Assembly: GCA_031216915.1 (NCBI GenBank)
Contig: CM062294.1
Coordinates: forward strand, 26,598,985 to 26,662,984
Reading direction: 5' to 3'
DNA: 64,000 bases
DNA from: Pictodentalium vernedei
Taxonomy: Eukaryota > Mollusca > Scaphopoda > Dentaliida > Dentaliidae
Shown here: positions 22,761 through 35,134 of the stretch, piece by piece
How the letters are laid out: each line of letters begins with the position of its first letter
Position numbering within the stretch: position 1 is the first letter of the stretch
Notes under the pieces: generated by a model
Told to the model about the DNA's origin: nothing
What the model saw: only the letters and a program-made list of their open reading frames with translations
The model's database searches: none
Position numbers and translations under genes: made by a program

Positions 22761-25700
22761 CATGGTGGCCTCATGGGATCCTAGGACACTCATAGCAGGT
22801 ATGGATTCTAATGGTGGCCTCATGGGATCCTAGGTCACTCATGGCAGGTATGGATTCTAATGGTGGCCTATTGGGATCCTAGGACACTCATAGCAGGTAT
22901 GGATTCTAATGGTGGCCTCATGGGATCCTAGGACACTCATAGCAGGTATGGATTCAAATGGTGGCCTCATGGGATTCTAGGACACTCATAGCAGATATGG
23001 ATTCTAATGGTGGCCTCATGGGATCCTAGGACACTCATAGCAGGTATGGATTCTAATGGTGGCCTCATTGGATCCTAGGTCACTCATAGCAGGTATGGAT
23101 TCTAATGGTGGCCTCATGGGATCCTAGGTCACTCATAGCAGGTATGGATTCTAATGGTGGCCTCATGGGATCCTAGGACACTCATAGCAGGTATGGATTC
23201 TAATGGTGGCCTCATGGGATCCTAGGTCACTCATAGCAGGTATGGATTCTTGCTACAACAGGGCTCCAACCATGGTGGCCTCATGGGATCCTAGGACACT
23301 CATAGCAGGTATGGATTCTAATGGTGGCCTCATGGGATCCTAGGACACTCATAGCAGGTATGGATTCTAATGGTGGCCTCATGGGATCCTAGGACACTCA
23401 TAGCAGGTATGGATTCTAATGGTGGCCTTATGGGCTCCTAGGTCACTTATAGCAAGTATGGATTCTAATGGTGGCCTCCTGGGATCCTAGGACACTCATA
23501 GCAGGTATGGATTCTAATGGTGGCCTCATGGGATCCTAGGACACTCATAGCAGGTATGGATTCTAATGGTGGCCTCATGGGATCCTAGGTCACTTATAGC
23601 AAGTATGGATTCTAATGGTGGCCTCCTGGGATCCTAGGACACTCATAGCAGGTATGGATTCTAATGGTGGCCTCATGGGATCCTAGGACACTCATAGCAG
23701 GTATGGATTCTAATGGTGGCCTCATGGGATCCAGGTCACTTATAGCAAGTATGGATTCTAATGGTGGCCTCATGGGATCCTAGGACACTCATAGCAGGTA
23801 TGGATTCTAATGGTGGCCTCATAGGATCCTAGGACACTCATAGCAGGTATGGATTCTAATGGTGGCCTCATGGGATCCTAGGTCACTCATGGCAGGTATG
23901 GATTCTAATGGTGGCTTCATGGGATGCTAGGACACTCATAGCAGGTATGGATTCTAATGGTGGCCTCATGGGATCCTAGGTCACTCATGGCAGGTATGGA
24001 TTCTAATGGTGGCCTCATGGGATCCTAGGACACTCATAGCAGGTATGGATTCTAATGGTGGCCTCATGGGATCCTAGGACACTCATAGCAGGTATGGATT
24101 CTAATGGTGGCCTGATGGGATCCTAGGACACTCATAGCAGGTATGGATTCTAATGGTGGCGTCATGGGATCCTAGGTCACTCACGGCAGGTATGGATTCT
24201 AATGGTGGCCTCATGGGATCCTAGGACACTCATAGCAGGTATGGATTCTAATGGTGGCCTCATGGGATGCTAGGACACTCATAGCAGGTATGGATTCTAA
24301 TGGTGGCTTCATGGGATCCTAGGACACTCATAGCAGGTATGGATTCTAATGGTGGGCTCATGGGATCCTAGAACACTCATAGCAGGTATGGATTCTAATG
24401 GTGGCCTCATGGGATCCAGGTCACTTATAGCAAGTATGGATTCTAATGGTGGCCTCATGGGATCCTAGGACACTCATAGCAGGTATGGATTCTAATGGTG
24501 GCCTCATAGGATCCTAGGACACTCATAGCAGGTATGGATTCTAATGGTGGCCTCATGGGATCCTAGGTCACTCATGGCAGGTATGGATTCTAATGGTGGC
24601 CTCATGGGATGCTAGGACACTCATAGCAGGTATGGATTCTAATGGTGGCCTCATGGGATCCTAGGTCACTCATGGCAGGTATGGATTCTAATGGTGGCCT
24701 CATGGGATCCTAGGACACTCATAGCAGGTATGGATTCTAATGGTGGCCTCATGGGATCCTAGGACACTCATAGCAGGTATGGATTCTAATGGTGGCCTGA
24801 TGGGATCCTAGGACACTCATAGCAGGTATGGATTCTAATGGTGGCGTCATGGGATCCTAGGTCACTCACGGCAGGTATGGATTCTAATGGTGGCCTCATG
24901 GGATCCTAGGACACTCATAGCAGGTATGGATTCTAATGGTGGCCTCATGGGATGCTAGGACACTCATAGCAGGTATGGATTCTAATGGTGGCTTCATGGG
25001 ATCCTAGGACACTCATAGCAGGTATGGATTCTAATGGTGGCCTCATGGGATCCTAGGACACTCATAACAGGTATGGATTCTAATGATGGCCTCATGGGAT
25101 CCTAGGACGCTCATAGCAGGTATGGATTCTAATGGTGGCCTCATGGGATCCTAGGTCACTCATAGCAGGTATGGATTCTAATGGTGGCCTCATGGGATGC
25201 TAGGACACTCATAGCAGGTATGGATTCTAATGGTGGCCTCATGGGATCCTAGGACACTCATAGCAGGTATGGATTCTAATGGTGGCCTCATGGGATCCTA
25301 GGACACTCATAGCAGGTGTGGCTTCTAATGGTGGCCTCATGGGATCCTAGGACACTCATAGCAGGTATGGATTCTAATGGTGGCCTCATGGGATCCTAGG
25401 ACACTCATAGCAGGTATGGATTCTAATGGTGGCCTCATGGGATCCTAGGTCACTCATAGCAGGTATGGATTCTAATGGTGGCCTCATGGGATCCTAGGAC
25501 ACTCATAGCAGGTATGGATTCTAATGGTGGCCTCATGGGATCCTAGGACTCTCATAGCAGGTATGGATTCTAATGGTGGCCTCATGGGATCCTAGGTCAC
25601 TCATAGCAGGTATGGATTCTAATGGTGGCCTCATGGGATCCTAGGTCACTCATAGCAGGTATGGATTCTAATGGTGGCCTCATGGGATCCTAGGTCACTC

Positions 25701-28460
25701 ATAGCAGGTATGGATTCTAATGGTGGCCTCATGGGATCCTAGGACACTCATAGCAGTTATGGATTCTAATGGTGGCCTCATGGGATCCTAGGTCACTCAT
25801 AGCAGGTATGGATTCTAATGGCGGCCTCATGGGATCCTCGGACACTCATAGCAGGTATGGATTCTAATGGTGGCCTTATGGGATCCTAGGACACTCATAG
25901 CAGGTATGGATTCTAATGGTGGCCTCATGGGATCCTAGGTCACTTATAGCAAGTATGGATTCTAATGGTGGCCTCCTGGGATCCTAGGACACTCATAGCA
26001 GGTATGGATTCTAATGGTGGCCTCATGGGATCCTAGGACACTCATAGCAGGTATGGATTCTAATGGTGGCCTCATGGGATCCTAGGTCACTTATAGCAAG
26101 TATGGATTCTAATGGTGGCCTCCTGGGATCCTAGGACACTCATAGCAGGTATGGATTCTAATGGTGGCCTCATGGGATCCTAGGACACTCATAGCAGGTA
26201 TGGATTCTAATGGTGGCCTCATGGGATCCAGGTCACTTATAGCAAGTATGGATTCTAATGGTGGCCTCATGGGATCCTAGGACACTCATAGCAGGTATGG
26301 ATTCTAATGGTGGCCTCATAGGATCCTAGGACACTCATAGCAGGTATGGATTCTAATGGTGGCCTCATGGGATCCTAGGTCACTCATGGCAGGTATGGAT
26401 TCTAATGGTGGCTTCATGGGATGCTAGGACACTCATAGCAGGTATGGATTCTAATGGTGGCCTCATGGGATCCTAGGTCACTCATGGCAGGTATGGATTC
26501 TAATGGTGGCCTCATGGGATCCTAGGACACTCATAGCAGGTATGGATTCTAATGGTGGCCTCATGGGATCCTAGGACACTCATAGCAGGTATGGATTCTA
26601 ATGGTGGCCTGATGGGATCCTAGGACACTCATAGCAGGTATGGATTCTAATGGTGGCGTCATGGGATCCTAGGTCACTCACGGCAGGTATGGATTCTAAT
26701 GGTGGCCTCATGGGATCCTAGGACACTCATAGCAGGTATGGATTCTAATGGTGGCCTCATGGGATGCTAGGACACTCATAGCAGGTATGGATTCTAATGG
26801 TGGCTTCATGGGATCCTAGGACACTCATAGCAGGTATGGATTCTAATGGTGGGCTCATGGGATCCTAGGACACTCATAGCAGGTATGGATTCTAATGGTG
26901 GCCTCATGGGATCCAGGTCACTTATAGCAAGTATGGATTCTAATGGTGGCCTCATGGGATCCTAGGACACTCATAGCAGGTATGGATTCTAATGGTGGCC
27001 TCATAGGATCCTAGGACACTCATAGCAGGTATGGATTCTAATGGTGGCCTCATGGGATCCTAGGTCACTCATGGCAGGTATGGATTCTAATGGTGGCCTC
27101 ATGGGATGCTAGGACACTCATAGCAGGTATGGATTCTAATGGTGGCCTCATGGGATCCTAGGTCACTCATGGCAGGTATGGATTCTAATGGTGGCCTCAT
27201 GGGATCCTAGGACACTCATAGCAGGTATGGATTCTAATGGTGGCCTCATGGGATCCTAGGACACTCATAGCAGGTATGGATTCTAATGGTGGCCTGATGG
27301 GATCCTAGGACACTCATAGCAGGTATGGATTCTAATGGTGGCGTCATGGGATCCTAGGTCACTCACGGCAGGTATGGATTCTAATGGTGGCCTCATGGGA
27401 TCCTAGGACACTCATAGCAGGTATGGATTCTAATGGTGGCCTCATGGGATGCTAGGACACTCATAGCAGGTATGGATTCTAATGGTGGCTTCATGGGATC
27501 CTAGGACACTCATAGCAGGTATGGATTCTAATGGTGGCCTCATGGGATCCTAGGACACTCATAACAGGTATGGATTCTAATGATGGCCTCATGGGATCCT
27601 AGGACGCTCATAGCAGGTATGGATTCTAATGGTGGCCTCATGGGATCCTAGGTCACTCATAGCAGGTATGGATTCTAATGGTGGCCTCATGGGATGCTAG
27701 GACACTCATAGCAGGTATGGATTCTAATGGTGGCCTCATGGGATCCTAGCACACTCATAGCAGGTATGGATTCTAATGGTGGCCTCATGGGATCCTAGGA
27801 CACTCATAGCAGGTGTGGCTTCTAATGGTGGCCTCATGGGATCCTAGGACACTCATAGCAGGTATGGATTCTAATGGTGGCCTCATGGGATCCTAGGACA
27901 CTCATAGCAGGTATGGATTCTAATGGTGGCCTCATGGGATCCTAGGTCACTCATAGCAGGTATGGATTCTAATGGTGGCCTCATGGGATCCTAGGACACT
28001 CATAGCAGGTATGGATTCTAATGGTGGCCTCATGGGATCCTAGGACTCTCATAGCAGGTATGGATTCTAATGGTGGCCTCATGGGATCCTAGGTCACTCA
28101 TAGCAGGTATGGATTCTAATGGTGGCCTCATGGGATCCTAGGTCACTCATAGCAGGTATGGATTCTAATGGTGGCCTCATGGGATCCTAGGTCACTCATA
28201 GCAGGTATGGATTCTAATGGTGGCCTCATGGGATCCTAGGACACTCATAGCAGGTATGGATTCTAATGGTGGCCTCATGGGATCCTAGGTCACTCATAGC
28301 AGGTATGGATTCTAATGGCGGCCTCATGGGATCCTCGGACACTCATAGCAGGTATGGATTCTAATGGTGGCCTTATGGGATCCTAGGACACTCATAGCAG
28401 GTATGGATTCTAATGGTGGCCTCATGGGATCCTAGGTCACTCATAGCAGGTATGGATTCT
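22761..28460. repeat. 49-bp satellite array with higher-order structure
   Basis: About 116 head-to-tail copies of a 49-bp monomer (GGTATGGATTCTAATGGTGG continuing CCTCATGGGATCCTAGGACA and CTCATAGCA). Each carries GGATCCTAGG, overlapping BamHI and AvrII palindromes. Variant monomers are ordered. A 47-bp monomer lacking TA (GATCCAGGTC) occurs at 23,731, 24,416, 26,228 and 26,913. CCTGATGGG occurs at 24,111, 24,796, 26,608 and 27,293. Spacings are exactly 685 and 2,497 bases, so a 14-monomer block is nested in a 51-monomer block that is duplicated in tandem (about 23.4-25.9 and 25.9-28.4 kb). A short unit GGGCTCCAACC interrupts at 23,251-23,270. No frame stays open. Confidence 0.95.
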
Positions 28461-29786
28461 CGCTACAATTTTCGCGAGAATCCAAATGGATTCTCCCAAA
28501 TTTAAATAAAATATAAGGCTAAGAAAAAATAATGTTTTGAATCTCAGGCCCTCCCTCATTGGATTTGAACCTCCTCATTAGACATTTTTATTATGTTATG
28601 TTTTTTAAAGAATTTGTGAAAACTTGGAATGGTCATTTTTTCACATTTCTCGACATATTATTATTTAGCTGTGTTTGCAGTAAATTATTTTTTCTTGTTG
28701 CAGTTTATGGGAGAGTGCCCAGAGGCACTCTCCCATAAACTGTAACCAGGCAAATTCTGATATACTGGATCATGATTTAATTATTTATTTATTTGCTGGT
28801 GTTTAAGGTCATATATTTCTGCACAATGGCTAATATTGGCCGCAACACTGATATAAACTCAACTTTAACCAGTCATTTAGAGCCATGTTTCCCATTTTAA
28901 AGGACTCCTACCCCAAGCATTGGTTACTGGGGCCTATTCTAATGGATCATGATGCTTGACAGATCTATACCATTAAAAAGAACAGCAAAATACAAATCCT
29001 TTTAGCTGTTGTTACGGCAGTTAATTATAAAAGGTATACTATAATTACACTAAAATACAACCTTTTCTCTTTTTCAAGTGGAAAGACAGCGAAAAGATTT
29101 ACTGAGTATACTCAACCCTTTACACGAAAAAAAAAAAAAAAAAAATATAAATAAAATCTTCCCTCCCTCACTGATTTGAAAAAAAATTGCCTGAGAATCA
29201 ATTCATTTTTTTTTATTTGGCCTAAGCCCTGCGTGTGAATGGGTTAATCGATATGGCATGAGTGCCAGTGCGAAAGGATAAAACGAGAGGCTGCAGGCCT
29301 TGAGATTTATCCTTCCGTGCCTGGCATAAGTAATACCATTCACATGCACATGTTGTTATGTGTTTATTACATTCCTTCACATCTATAAAAGCAGTTATTA
29401 GAAGGACACTCAGCTATTCCTTTGACAACTTGTCCCCCTAGTTCCAATGTGTTCTATGTGCCAGTGGGCACATCGAACACCTTGAAACTCAAGGGATTAA
29501 CTATCAACACATTTTATCACCAACCAAATTTGCAAGTGGAACCTGTGTTACTATATTTGGCTGTTGCTAGCAATTCAAATTGTGATTGCATGTTGAACAA
29601 ATTTTCATTTTCCGCATGGTTTAGTTTTGCTGCAGATGGGTATAGAATAGGCTTGTAATAACACTGATTTCTTGATAACTCAATTGAATTTTGCATCAAC
29701 GCAAGTCATAGTTGCTTAACAGCAGCCACAAATTTGTTTTATGAGAAAATCACAAGAATTCAAGAAAATGTGCTACTGGTTCAAAG
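28461..29786. other. Repeat fragments, no supported gene
   Basis: 28,528-28,585 matches the start of the Tigger element's post-transposase region (ATAATGTTTTGAATCTCAGG, compare 6,548). 28,694-28,760 is the hairpin core of a family-2 MITE. 29,252-29,335 is an inverted repeat (GGCATGAGTGCCAGTGCGAA and complement). 29,425-29,510 is a palindrome around TTCCAATGTGTTC. Nothing coding is supported. Confidence 0.5.
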
Positions 29787-29954
29787 TTAACCCTTTACCC
29801 AATGCAGACGATATCAAAATTGATTATTTTAAATACCATTTTTTCAAATATTTGAAAATATTTCAACAAAACCATATCATGTGACCCCACGTTGGAACGA
29901 GCTCGTTGGGGGTCACATGATATGGTTTTGTTGAAATGTTTTGAAAAATAATAT

Positions 29955-30157
29955 ATTTTTATACTGTACCAATGACCCAGACTTAGCTGGTGCTAACTCT
30001 AACAAAACCAGGGCCAAACACAAATTTTGCCCCCCAATCCCCAAAATTTGCATCCAAAACAAAAAGAAATCATGTCCTAAAGGACCTCCATACTACGCCT
30101 CTACTGCGCATTCGCAGTGATGCAGACATCCCGAAATTGGCGCCAATTATCATTCTC
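29955..30157. repeat. Left inverted terminal repeat of DIRS copy B
   Basis: Runs from ATTTTTATACTGTACC through CCAATTATCATTCT and matches the reverse complement of 36,853-37,081 with scattered differences. The stretch 30,158-31,041 between it and gag is an untranslated leader with no supported gene. Confidence 0.9.
30104..30147. promoter_or_regulatory. NRF-1-like and E2F-like palindromes in the left ITR
   Basis: CTGCGCATTCGCAG (30,104-30,117) is a one-base variant of the NRF-1 consensus palindrome. ATTGGCGCCAAT (30,136-30,147) matches the palindromic E2F-type site. The partner ITR has the unmutated NRF-1 form. Spacing is under 20 bases. A promoter role in the ITR is inference from motif identity. 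Confidence 0.45.
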
Positions 30158-31041
30158 TGTTTGGCCCTTCATCAGTCAACATCTCACTGATCTTTGTGCT
30201 TGTAAATCTCAGTTTAAAGGATGCCAGACACGTAATTTTTGGAGAAAATGTGATTCTAAGGAGGATAGAAGGAGGAGAGGAAAAAGAAGTGACAAAAAAT
30301 AATCAGGGCTGTACTTAAAATTTTTTGATGAAATTATGTTAAGTTGCCTATTTTCGAGGCATGGGCCTCTTGTTGTCATTCTTGCTAATTGTTGCACTGC
30401 TTATTCAGTGTTTCCTCTCCCCTAGCCTTCTAAAGTCCCCCCTTGCAATTCTCCCATGCTTTTGGCATATTTTTGAGAAATTTCATTTCTAAAATTTCCT
30501 GGGAGAGTTGCTTGGTTACAGAATGTTTTCTGTTATTTTCCCCATAGTTACGTTTTCACCCATGGGTGTATAACGTTTGTGTTCTGCATCTTCCATCTGA
30601 TGTTCTACAGATTCTCCCCTGGGAGTCTCTGTTTTGCATCAGATAGAGTGTAATTGATGACTGATTCCGGGCCAGTTTTTTCAGTGCCTGGAGTCATGTT
30701 TTCTGGTGTTTTTACACTGTTTGTTTTCATTGGCAACAGCCTTTTTTGAGGGGGGCTGTTTGCCTTTGCTGTAGTTTATCTCACTATAAGATACATTTAT
30801 ATTATCCGAAAGTGTCTCATTAATTATTTAATATAAATTTAAAATTTTTGACCACACTTTGCCATCGGATCCATCGGGGCTCAACGTTACTTTTCAGCAA
30901 CTTGGGCTTCGCTGAAAAAATATTTTTTCAAAATTATTTTGTTTTGCAATTGTTTTTTCATTTATTAATGGATCATGTTATTATGTATCTTTGTGTCAGG
31001 GGTTTTTGCGTGTAACTAGGACTTATTGTTGTTCTTTCACA

Positions 31042-33144
31042 ATGAAGGGACATTGTTCAAATTGTAATAGGAAGAAATCTTCCTCTGACTTTCATGATCA
31101 TTGTATTAATTGTAGTCAGTGTTCTCGCATTAATCCCTGTCCTATATGTGAACATTGGGATGAGAAACATTGGAAACGTGTGTCACGATATGTTGTTTCT
31201 GGAGAAAGAGCGATGCTGGCTCTTTCTCCGCAAGGTCACTCTACTCTCTCAGTTTCTATTTCAGAGGATCCAGAACAGGGTGATGTTTCCATGTTATCTT
31301 CTTCAAGTGTGCGTCCGTCGTCACAAATGAATTCAGAGCTAGCGGCAAAAGTGCTCATGGAGATTAGACAAATGTCGTCCGCTAGCTCGCCTGGTGTAGC
31401 GTCCATTCACCGAATGGTTCGGCAGCCGGGTTCGTCCGATGCGGTCCAAGAGAAAATTTTGGGTGATGCGAGCACTATAAACAAAATAGATGCACACCCA
31501 GTGACGGCGGATAGTAAGCGAGAACGGAGGAAGCCTTTGAGTCCGGTTCCTAGCTCGTCCAGGTCCAGCCGGGCCGCGAGCGAGAGAGGCCCCTCTCTCG
31601 TACAACAACATCTGGGGCCAGATGTTGTGGTACAAAATGTGTCTTTAGCGGAGCATACGTCCGTCGCTCGGGACGCTCCGTTGTATAAGCAGTCCGCAGA
31701 GACTGTTAAGGCTTCCTCTTCTCGTCAGCGCACACGACCGCACCTTGGCTGCGTGACCGCCGATATATTACCAGCTTCGCCGATCAAGGATTCTTCGGCG
31801 ACCAGGTCACACCATCCGGCAGCCAGGGATTCGAGACCGATGGTCTCCGGACGTTCGCATAGGAAAAGTATACGGGAGCCATCTGATGCGGAGCTGCCCT
31901 CGGCGAAGCAGCGAAAGACTGCGCCTCCGCAAGTCTCGACGCCGGACATTCTTGTGCAGATAGCACAGCTTATCGCAGCATCCCAGCAGCCGACAGAAAC
32001 GGTGTCGGATCGAGAATTATCTGACGGCGCTGGGTCGGTACGCTCCGCCGAAGCATCGGGGGCGGACGACCGGGAACATCATGAGGTCCGACCGGATGGT
32101 GAAAGGGATACGGATGACTTGGAGCTATCCCTTTCGGAACAACATAAAGCTGCCATGGACTTCATTCGGCACTTTCTCCCTCAAGTTGTTCCGTCGGGCC
32201 AGACTGCTGCGCTTCCGGACAAGAGAATTATAGCGTCATTGGACTCTGAATTTTTTGAGCGGTTCAGGGACATCGCTCCCGAGTTTCCGTCGCAGTCCAA
32301 TAATGTTGCAAGAACATTTGAATTATTGAACGACGCTATATTTAAACTTGCTTCCAGGACGGGGAAAGCAGGTTTCTTGTCCGCTAATACTCTCAACCTG
32401 CCTTTCATTAATGCAAGGAATAAATTCGATACGGCAGGACAGGGTATACCGAGAGTTCCTCTGCGTATGGACGACGAGGCGGAAGACTTAGAGCTATCAT
32501 TACCATCGTCAGCTTCTATTCCAACCGCGGTGATGGAAACAGCTATTGCGTCTAACAGAGCCAATTTAGATGCCTTATCTTACGCAGATCACCTTACTAA
32601 GGCGTTATCACTGCGCCTTCAGGGGAAAGAGTTTCAGGATATACAATCCCCTTTAAGACTTCTTTCAAGGGCAGTAGCTTATTCCACGTGTAACTCCACC
32701 CTTTCAGTGGCAAATCTGGAGTTGGTTAGACGTGACGCAGCCCTAGCTACATCCACACTAGTGGATTCTAAGGTGAAGAACTCTCTTAGAGTCGCTTCGG
32801 ACTCAGGAGAACTTCTCTTTGACGGCAAGCTTTCCGCTATTTATGATAAAATTACAAAGAAAGCTAAGGATTCTCTGTTGTTCAAATCTGCTCCTAAGAA
32901 GTCGGATACAGCAGACACGAATAAGACAGGCACTTCTGGGTCTAATGCGCCCAAGAGAGGTTCCTATAGAGGTTCCGGTGCGTCCTCTTGGTCTTATTCG
33001 AGAGACCGTCAGGATAGCGACTCTCGTTGGGGACGTCCTTCAGGCCGGGACAATCGGTTGGACGCCCCGAGGTCGACGGGGCGAGGTGCGGGTCGTGAAA
33101 GACGTGGTTTCTCCTACCGCAGGCCTCGCAGGTCCAGGAGGTGA
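31042..33144 (+). CDS. DIRS Gag-like protein (ORF1)
   Basis: Predicted nucleic-acid-binding structural protein of the retrotransposon, 700 residues from the ATG at 31,042 (the frame is open from 30,991 without an ATG). The N-terminus has a dense cluster of potential metal ligands (CSNC, HDHCINCSQC, PCPIC, all within residues 4-41), suggesting a zinc-binding head. The middle is Ser/Glu/Pro-rich and low in structure. The last 80 residues are Gly/Arg/Ser-rich and strongly basic (GRGAGRERRGFSYRRPRRSR), suited to RNA binding. The gene ends with TGA 57 bases before the recombinase ATG in the same frame; pol overlaps its 3' part in another frame. It is intact, unlike the copy A relic. Known DIRS Gags vary widely, so the role rests on position and composition. 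Confidence 0.8.
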   Translation: MKGHCSNCNRKKSSSDFHDHCINCSQCSRINPCPICEHWDEKHWKRVSRYVVSGERAMLALSPQGHSTLSVSISEDPEQGDVSMLSSSSVRPSSQMNSELAAKVLMEIRQMSSASSPGVASIHRMVRQPGSSDAVQEKILGDASTINKIDAHPVTADSKRERRKPLSPVPSSSRSSRAASERGPSLVQQHLGPDVVVQNVSLAEHTSVARDAPLYKQSAETVKASSSRQRTRPHLGCVTADILPASPIKDSSATRSHHPAARDSRPMVSGRSHRKSIREPSDAELPSAKQRKTAPPQVSTPDILVQIAQLIAASQQPTETVSDRELSDGAGSVRSAEASGADDREHHEVRPDGERDTDDLELSLSEQHKAAMDFIRHFLPQVVPSGQTAALPDKRIIASLDSEFFERFRDIAPEFPSQSNNVARTFELLNDAIFKLASRTGKAGFLSANTLNLPFINARNKFDTAGQGIPRVPLRMDDEAEDLELSLPSSASIPTAVMETAIASNRANLDALSYADHLTKALSLRLQGKEFQDIQSPLRLLSRAVAYSTCNSTLSVANLELVRRDAALATSTLVDSKVKNSLRVASDSGELLFDGKLSAIYDKITKKAKDSLLFKSAPKKSDTADTNKTGTSGSNAPKRGSYRGSGASSWSYSRDRQDSDSRWGRPSGRDNRLDAPRSTGRGAGRERRGFSYRRPRRSRR

Positions 33145-35134
33145 TGGCTTAAACCTCTATCACGTTCCGGTTGGCGGAAGGTTGTCGAGCTTTTCACAAG
33201 AATGGGCGTCGATTACGGACGACCCTTGGGTGAGAGGAGTGACTTCGGAAGGTCTAAAGATATCCTTCAAACGAAAGCCTCCTTTAACTCGAAGTCCAAA
33301 GTGGACTCATCTTCCGTCAAATCCGCAGAAAAGAGACGCTCTGTTATCAGAGGTGCAGTCTCTTTTAATGAAGAACGCGGTAGAGGTCGTAGAAAACCAG
33401 GAATCTCCGGGATTCTACAGCCATCTGTTTCTGGTTCCGAAACCAGACGGCTCGTTCCGTCCAGTCATAGATTTGAGCTGGATAAACAAGCTGATCGTCG
33501 CTCCGAAGTTTTATATGGAGACGATTCGATCGGTCAGAGCGAGTATTCGGGTGAACGATTATGCAACGAGCATAGATCTCAAAGATGCGTACTTTCACGT
33601 CATGGTACATCCGACATTCCGAAAGTATCTACGCTTCGCAGTCCTAGGAGTGGTGTATCAATTCCGGGCGATGTGCTTCGGATTGAATCTAGCACCCTGG
33701 GCTTTCACTCGGGTAATGAACTCGGTAATGATCTACTTCCGAGCTCATTCGTCTGCGGTAACGTCGGCCTACCTGGACAACATTCTTCAGAGGTACGGCA
33801 ACGAGTTAACGCTTCAGAACGATGTTCAGAATCTTCTTCTATTGCTCCGACGTCTCGGTTTTATAGTAAACGAGGAGAAGTCGGATCTGGTGCCGTCCAA
33901 GTCATTCACTCATCTGGGAATGAGCTTCGAGACGCACAACAATCTCGTTCGTCTGCCGTTAACCAGAGCGAAATTAGTCAGTTGTTACGCTCGCTATTGT
34001 CTGCACGCAGACAAAGTCACGGCGAGAGAATTTATGAGACTGATAGGTCTGTGCGGAGCCGCCGCGGATCTCATTCCGATGGGGCGGTTACGCACACGTC
34101 CTCTTCAAATTTTCCTGACTCAGAATTGGAGTGTGAAAATTCATTCGCTCGATGTAGACGTTCTCTTGTCAGATTAAGTGAAACAAGAGATTCAGACTTG
34201 GGCAAACATTCAGTGGTTAACTCAAGGAGTTCCGCTGCAGTTGCCGGATCCGAGTTTTACCGTTATGACGGATGCCAGTCAAACAGGTTGGGGTGCATCA
34301 TTAATCCCAACGGATTCGAGATGCCAGGGTCTTTGGGATCCGCAATTCCTGTGCAAGCACATAAACATCAAGGAAATGATGTCAATTTGGCTTGCGTTAC
34401 GTCACTGGATGGACATTATTCACGATGCTCATGTCCAAATCCTATCCGACAATACGACAGTAGTGGCGTATATACGGAATCAGGGAGGCACTCATTCAGT
34501 TCCGTTGTTCAATCTAACGGAAAGAATCCTTCTGTTTGCGTTAGAACATCACGTTCTTCTTTCGGTCCGTCACATACCGGGTCGTCTGAATGTGCTAGCA
34601 GACTCCCTTTCACGAAAGGGTCGCTTGTTGCCGTCGGAGTGGACTCTCAACAAACAAGTATTCAATCAGATTTGCTACCAATGGGAATGGCCAATGATAG
34701 ACTTATTTGCGACACATCTCAACAATCAGTTGCAGACGTATGTGTCTCCGTGTCCGGATCCAAGAGCATTTGCAGTAGACGCTCTGTCGATCCCTTGGGA
34801 CGGAATGATAGGATATGCGTATCCTCCAGCGCCGTTAATTCAACAAGTATTGCTAAAGATAAAACAATCTCAATGCAAGATTCTGTTGGTAGCATCTCTG
34901 TCGCCACAGAGACCGTGGATAAATCTACTCAGGTGTCTGTTGTGGGACCTACCGCGGAAGCTTCCTCCACGGGAGGATCTTCTTTCGCAGGGGAAATCGC
35001 GCCAACTCCATCACAACCCGCAAGGTCTCAACCTTCACGTTTTTCTGTTGTGCGGTCCTTCTTGCATGGCAAGCACTTTACAGGACGAGCAGTGGACGCG
35101 ATTTCTAACTGTAGGAGGACCTCCTCTTCGCTAA
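32819..35134 (+). pseudogene. DIRS pol: reverse transcriptase, RNase H, methyltransferase-like; one in-frame stop
   Basis: A single frame runs through this interval, broken only by TAA at 34,175-34,177. RT motifs: VPKPDGSFRPVIDL, then SIDLKDAYFHV with the first catalytic Asp, then FGLNLAPWAF. The YxDD box reads YLDN at about 33,770, so its second Asp is Asn. RNase H follows the stop: MTDASQTGWG, KEMMSIWLA, ILSDNTTVVAYI and HIPGRLNVLADSLSR carry the expected acidic residues. The end (DLFATHLNNQLQTY, SPCPDP, GYAYPPAPLI) matches the DAM-methylase-like region of DIRS1-type elements, function unknown. The start is unclear: no good ATG before the RT domain, so expression by frameshift from gag or internal initiation is possible. 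The stop probably arose from Leu TTA, since copy A has CTA there. Two lesions make reverse transcription from this copy unlikely. Confidence 0.88.

Noticed and set aside
22761..28460. CRISPR-like regular repeats
   Set aside because: Monomers are contiguous without unique spacers, and the rest of the window is plainly animal.
32181..32564. 127-codon minus-strand ORF in DIRS gag
   Set aside because: Shadow of the intact gag frame.
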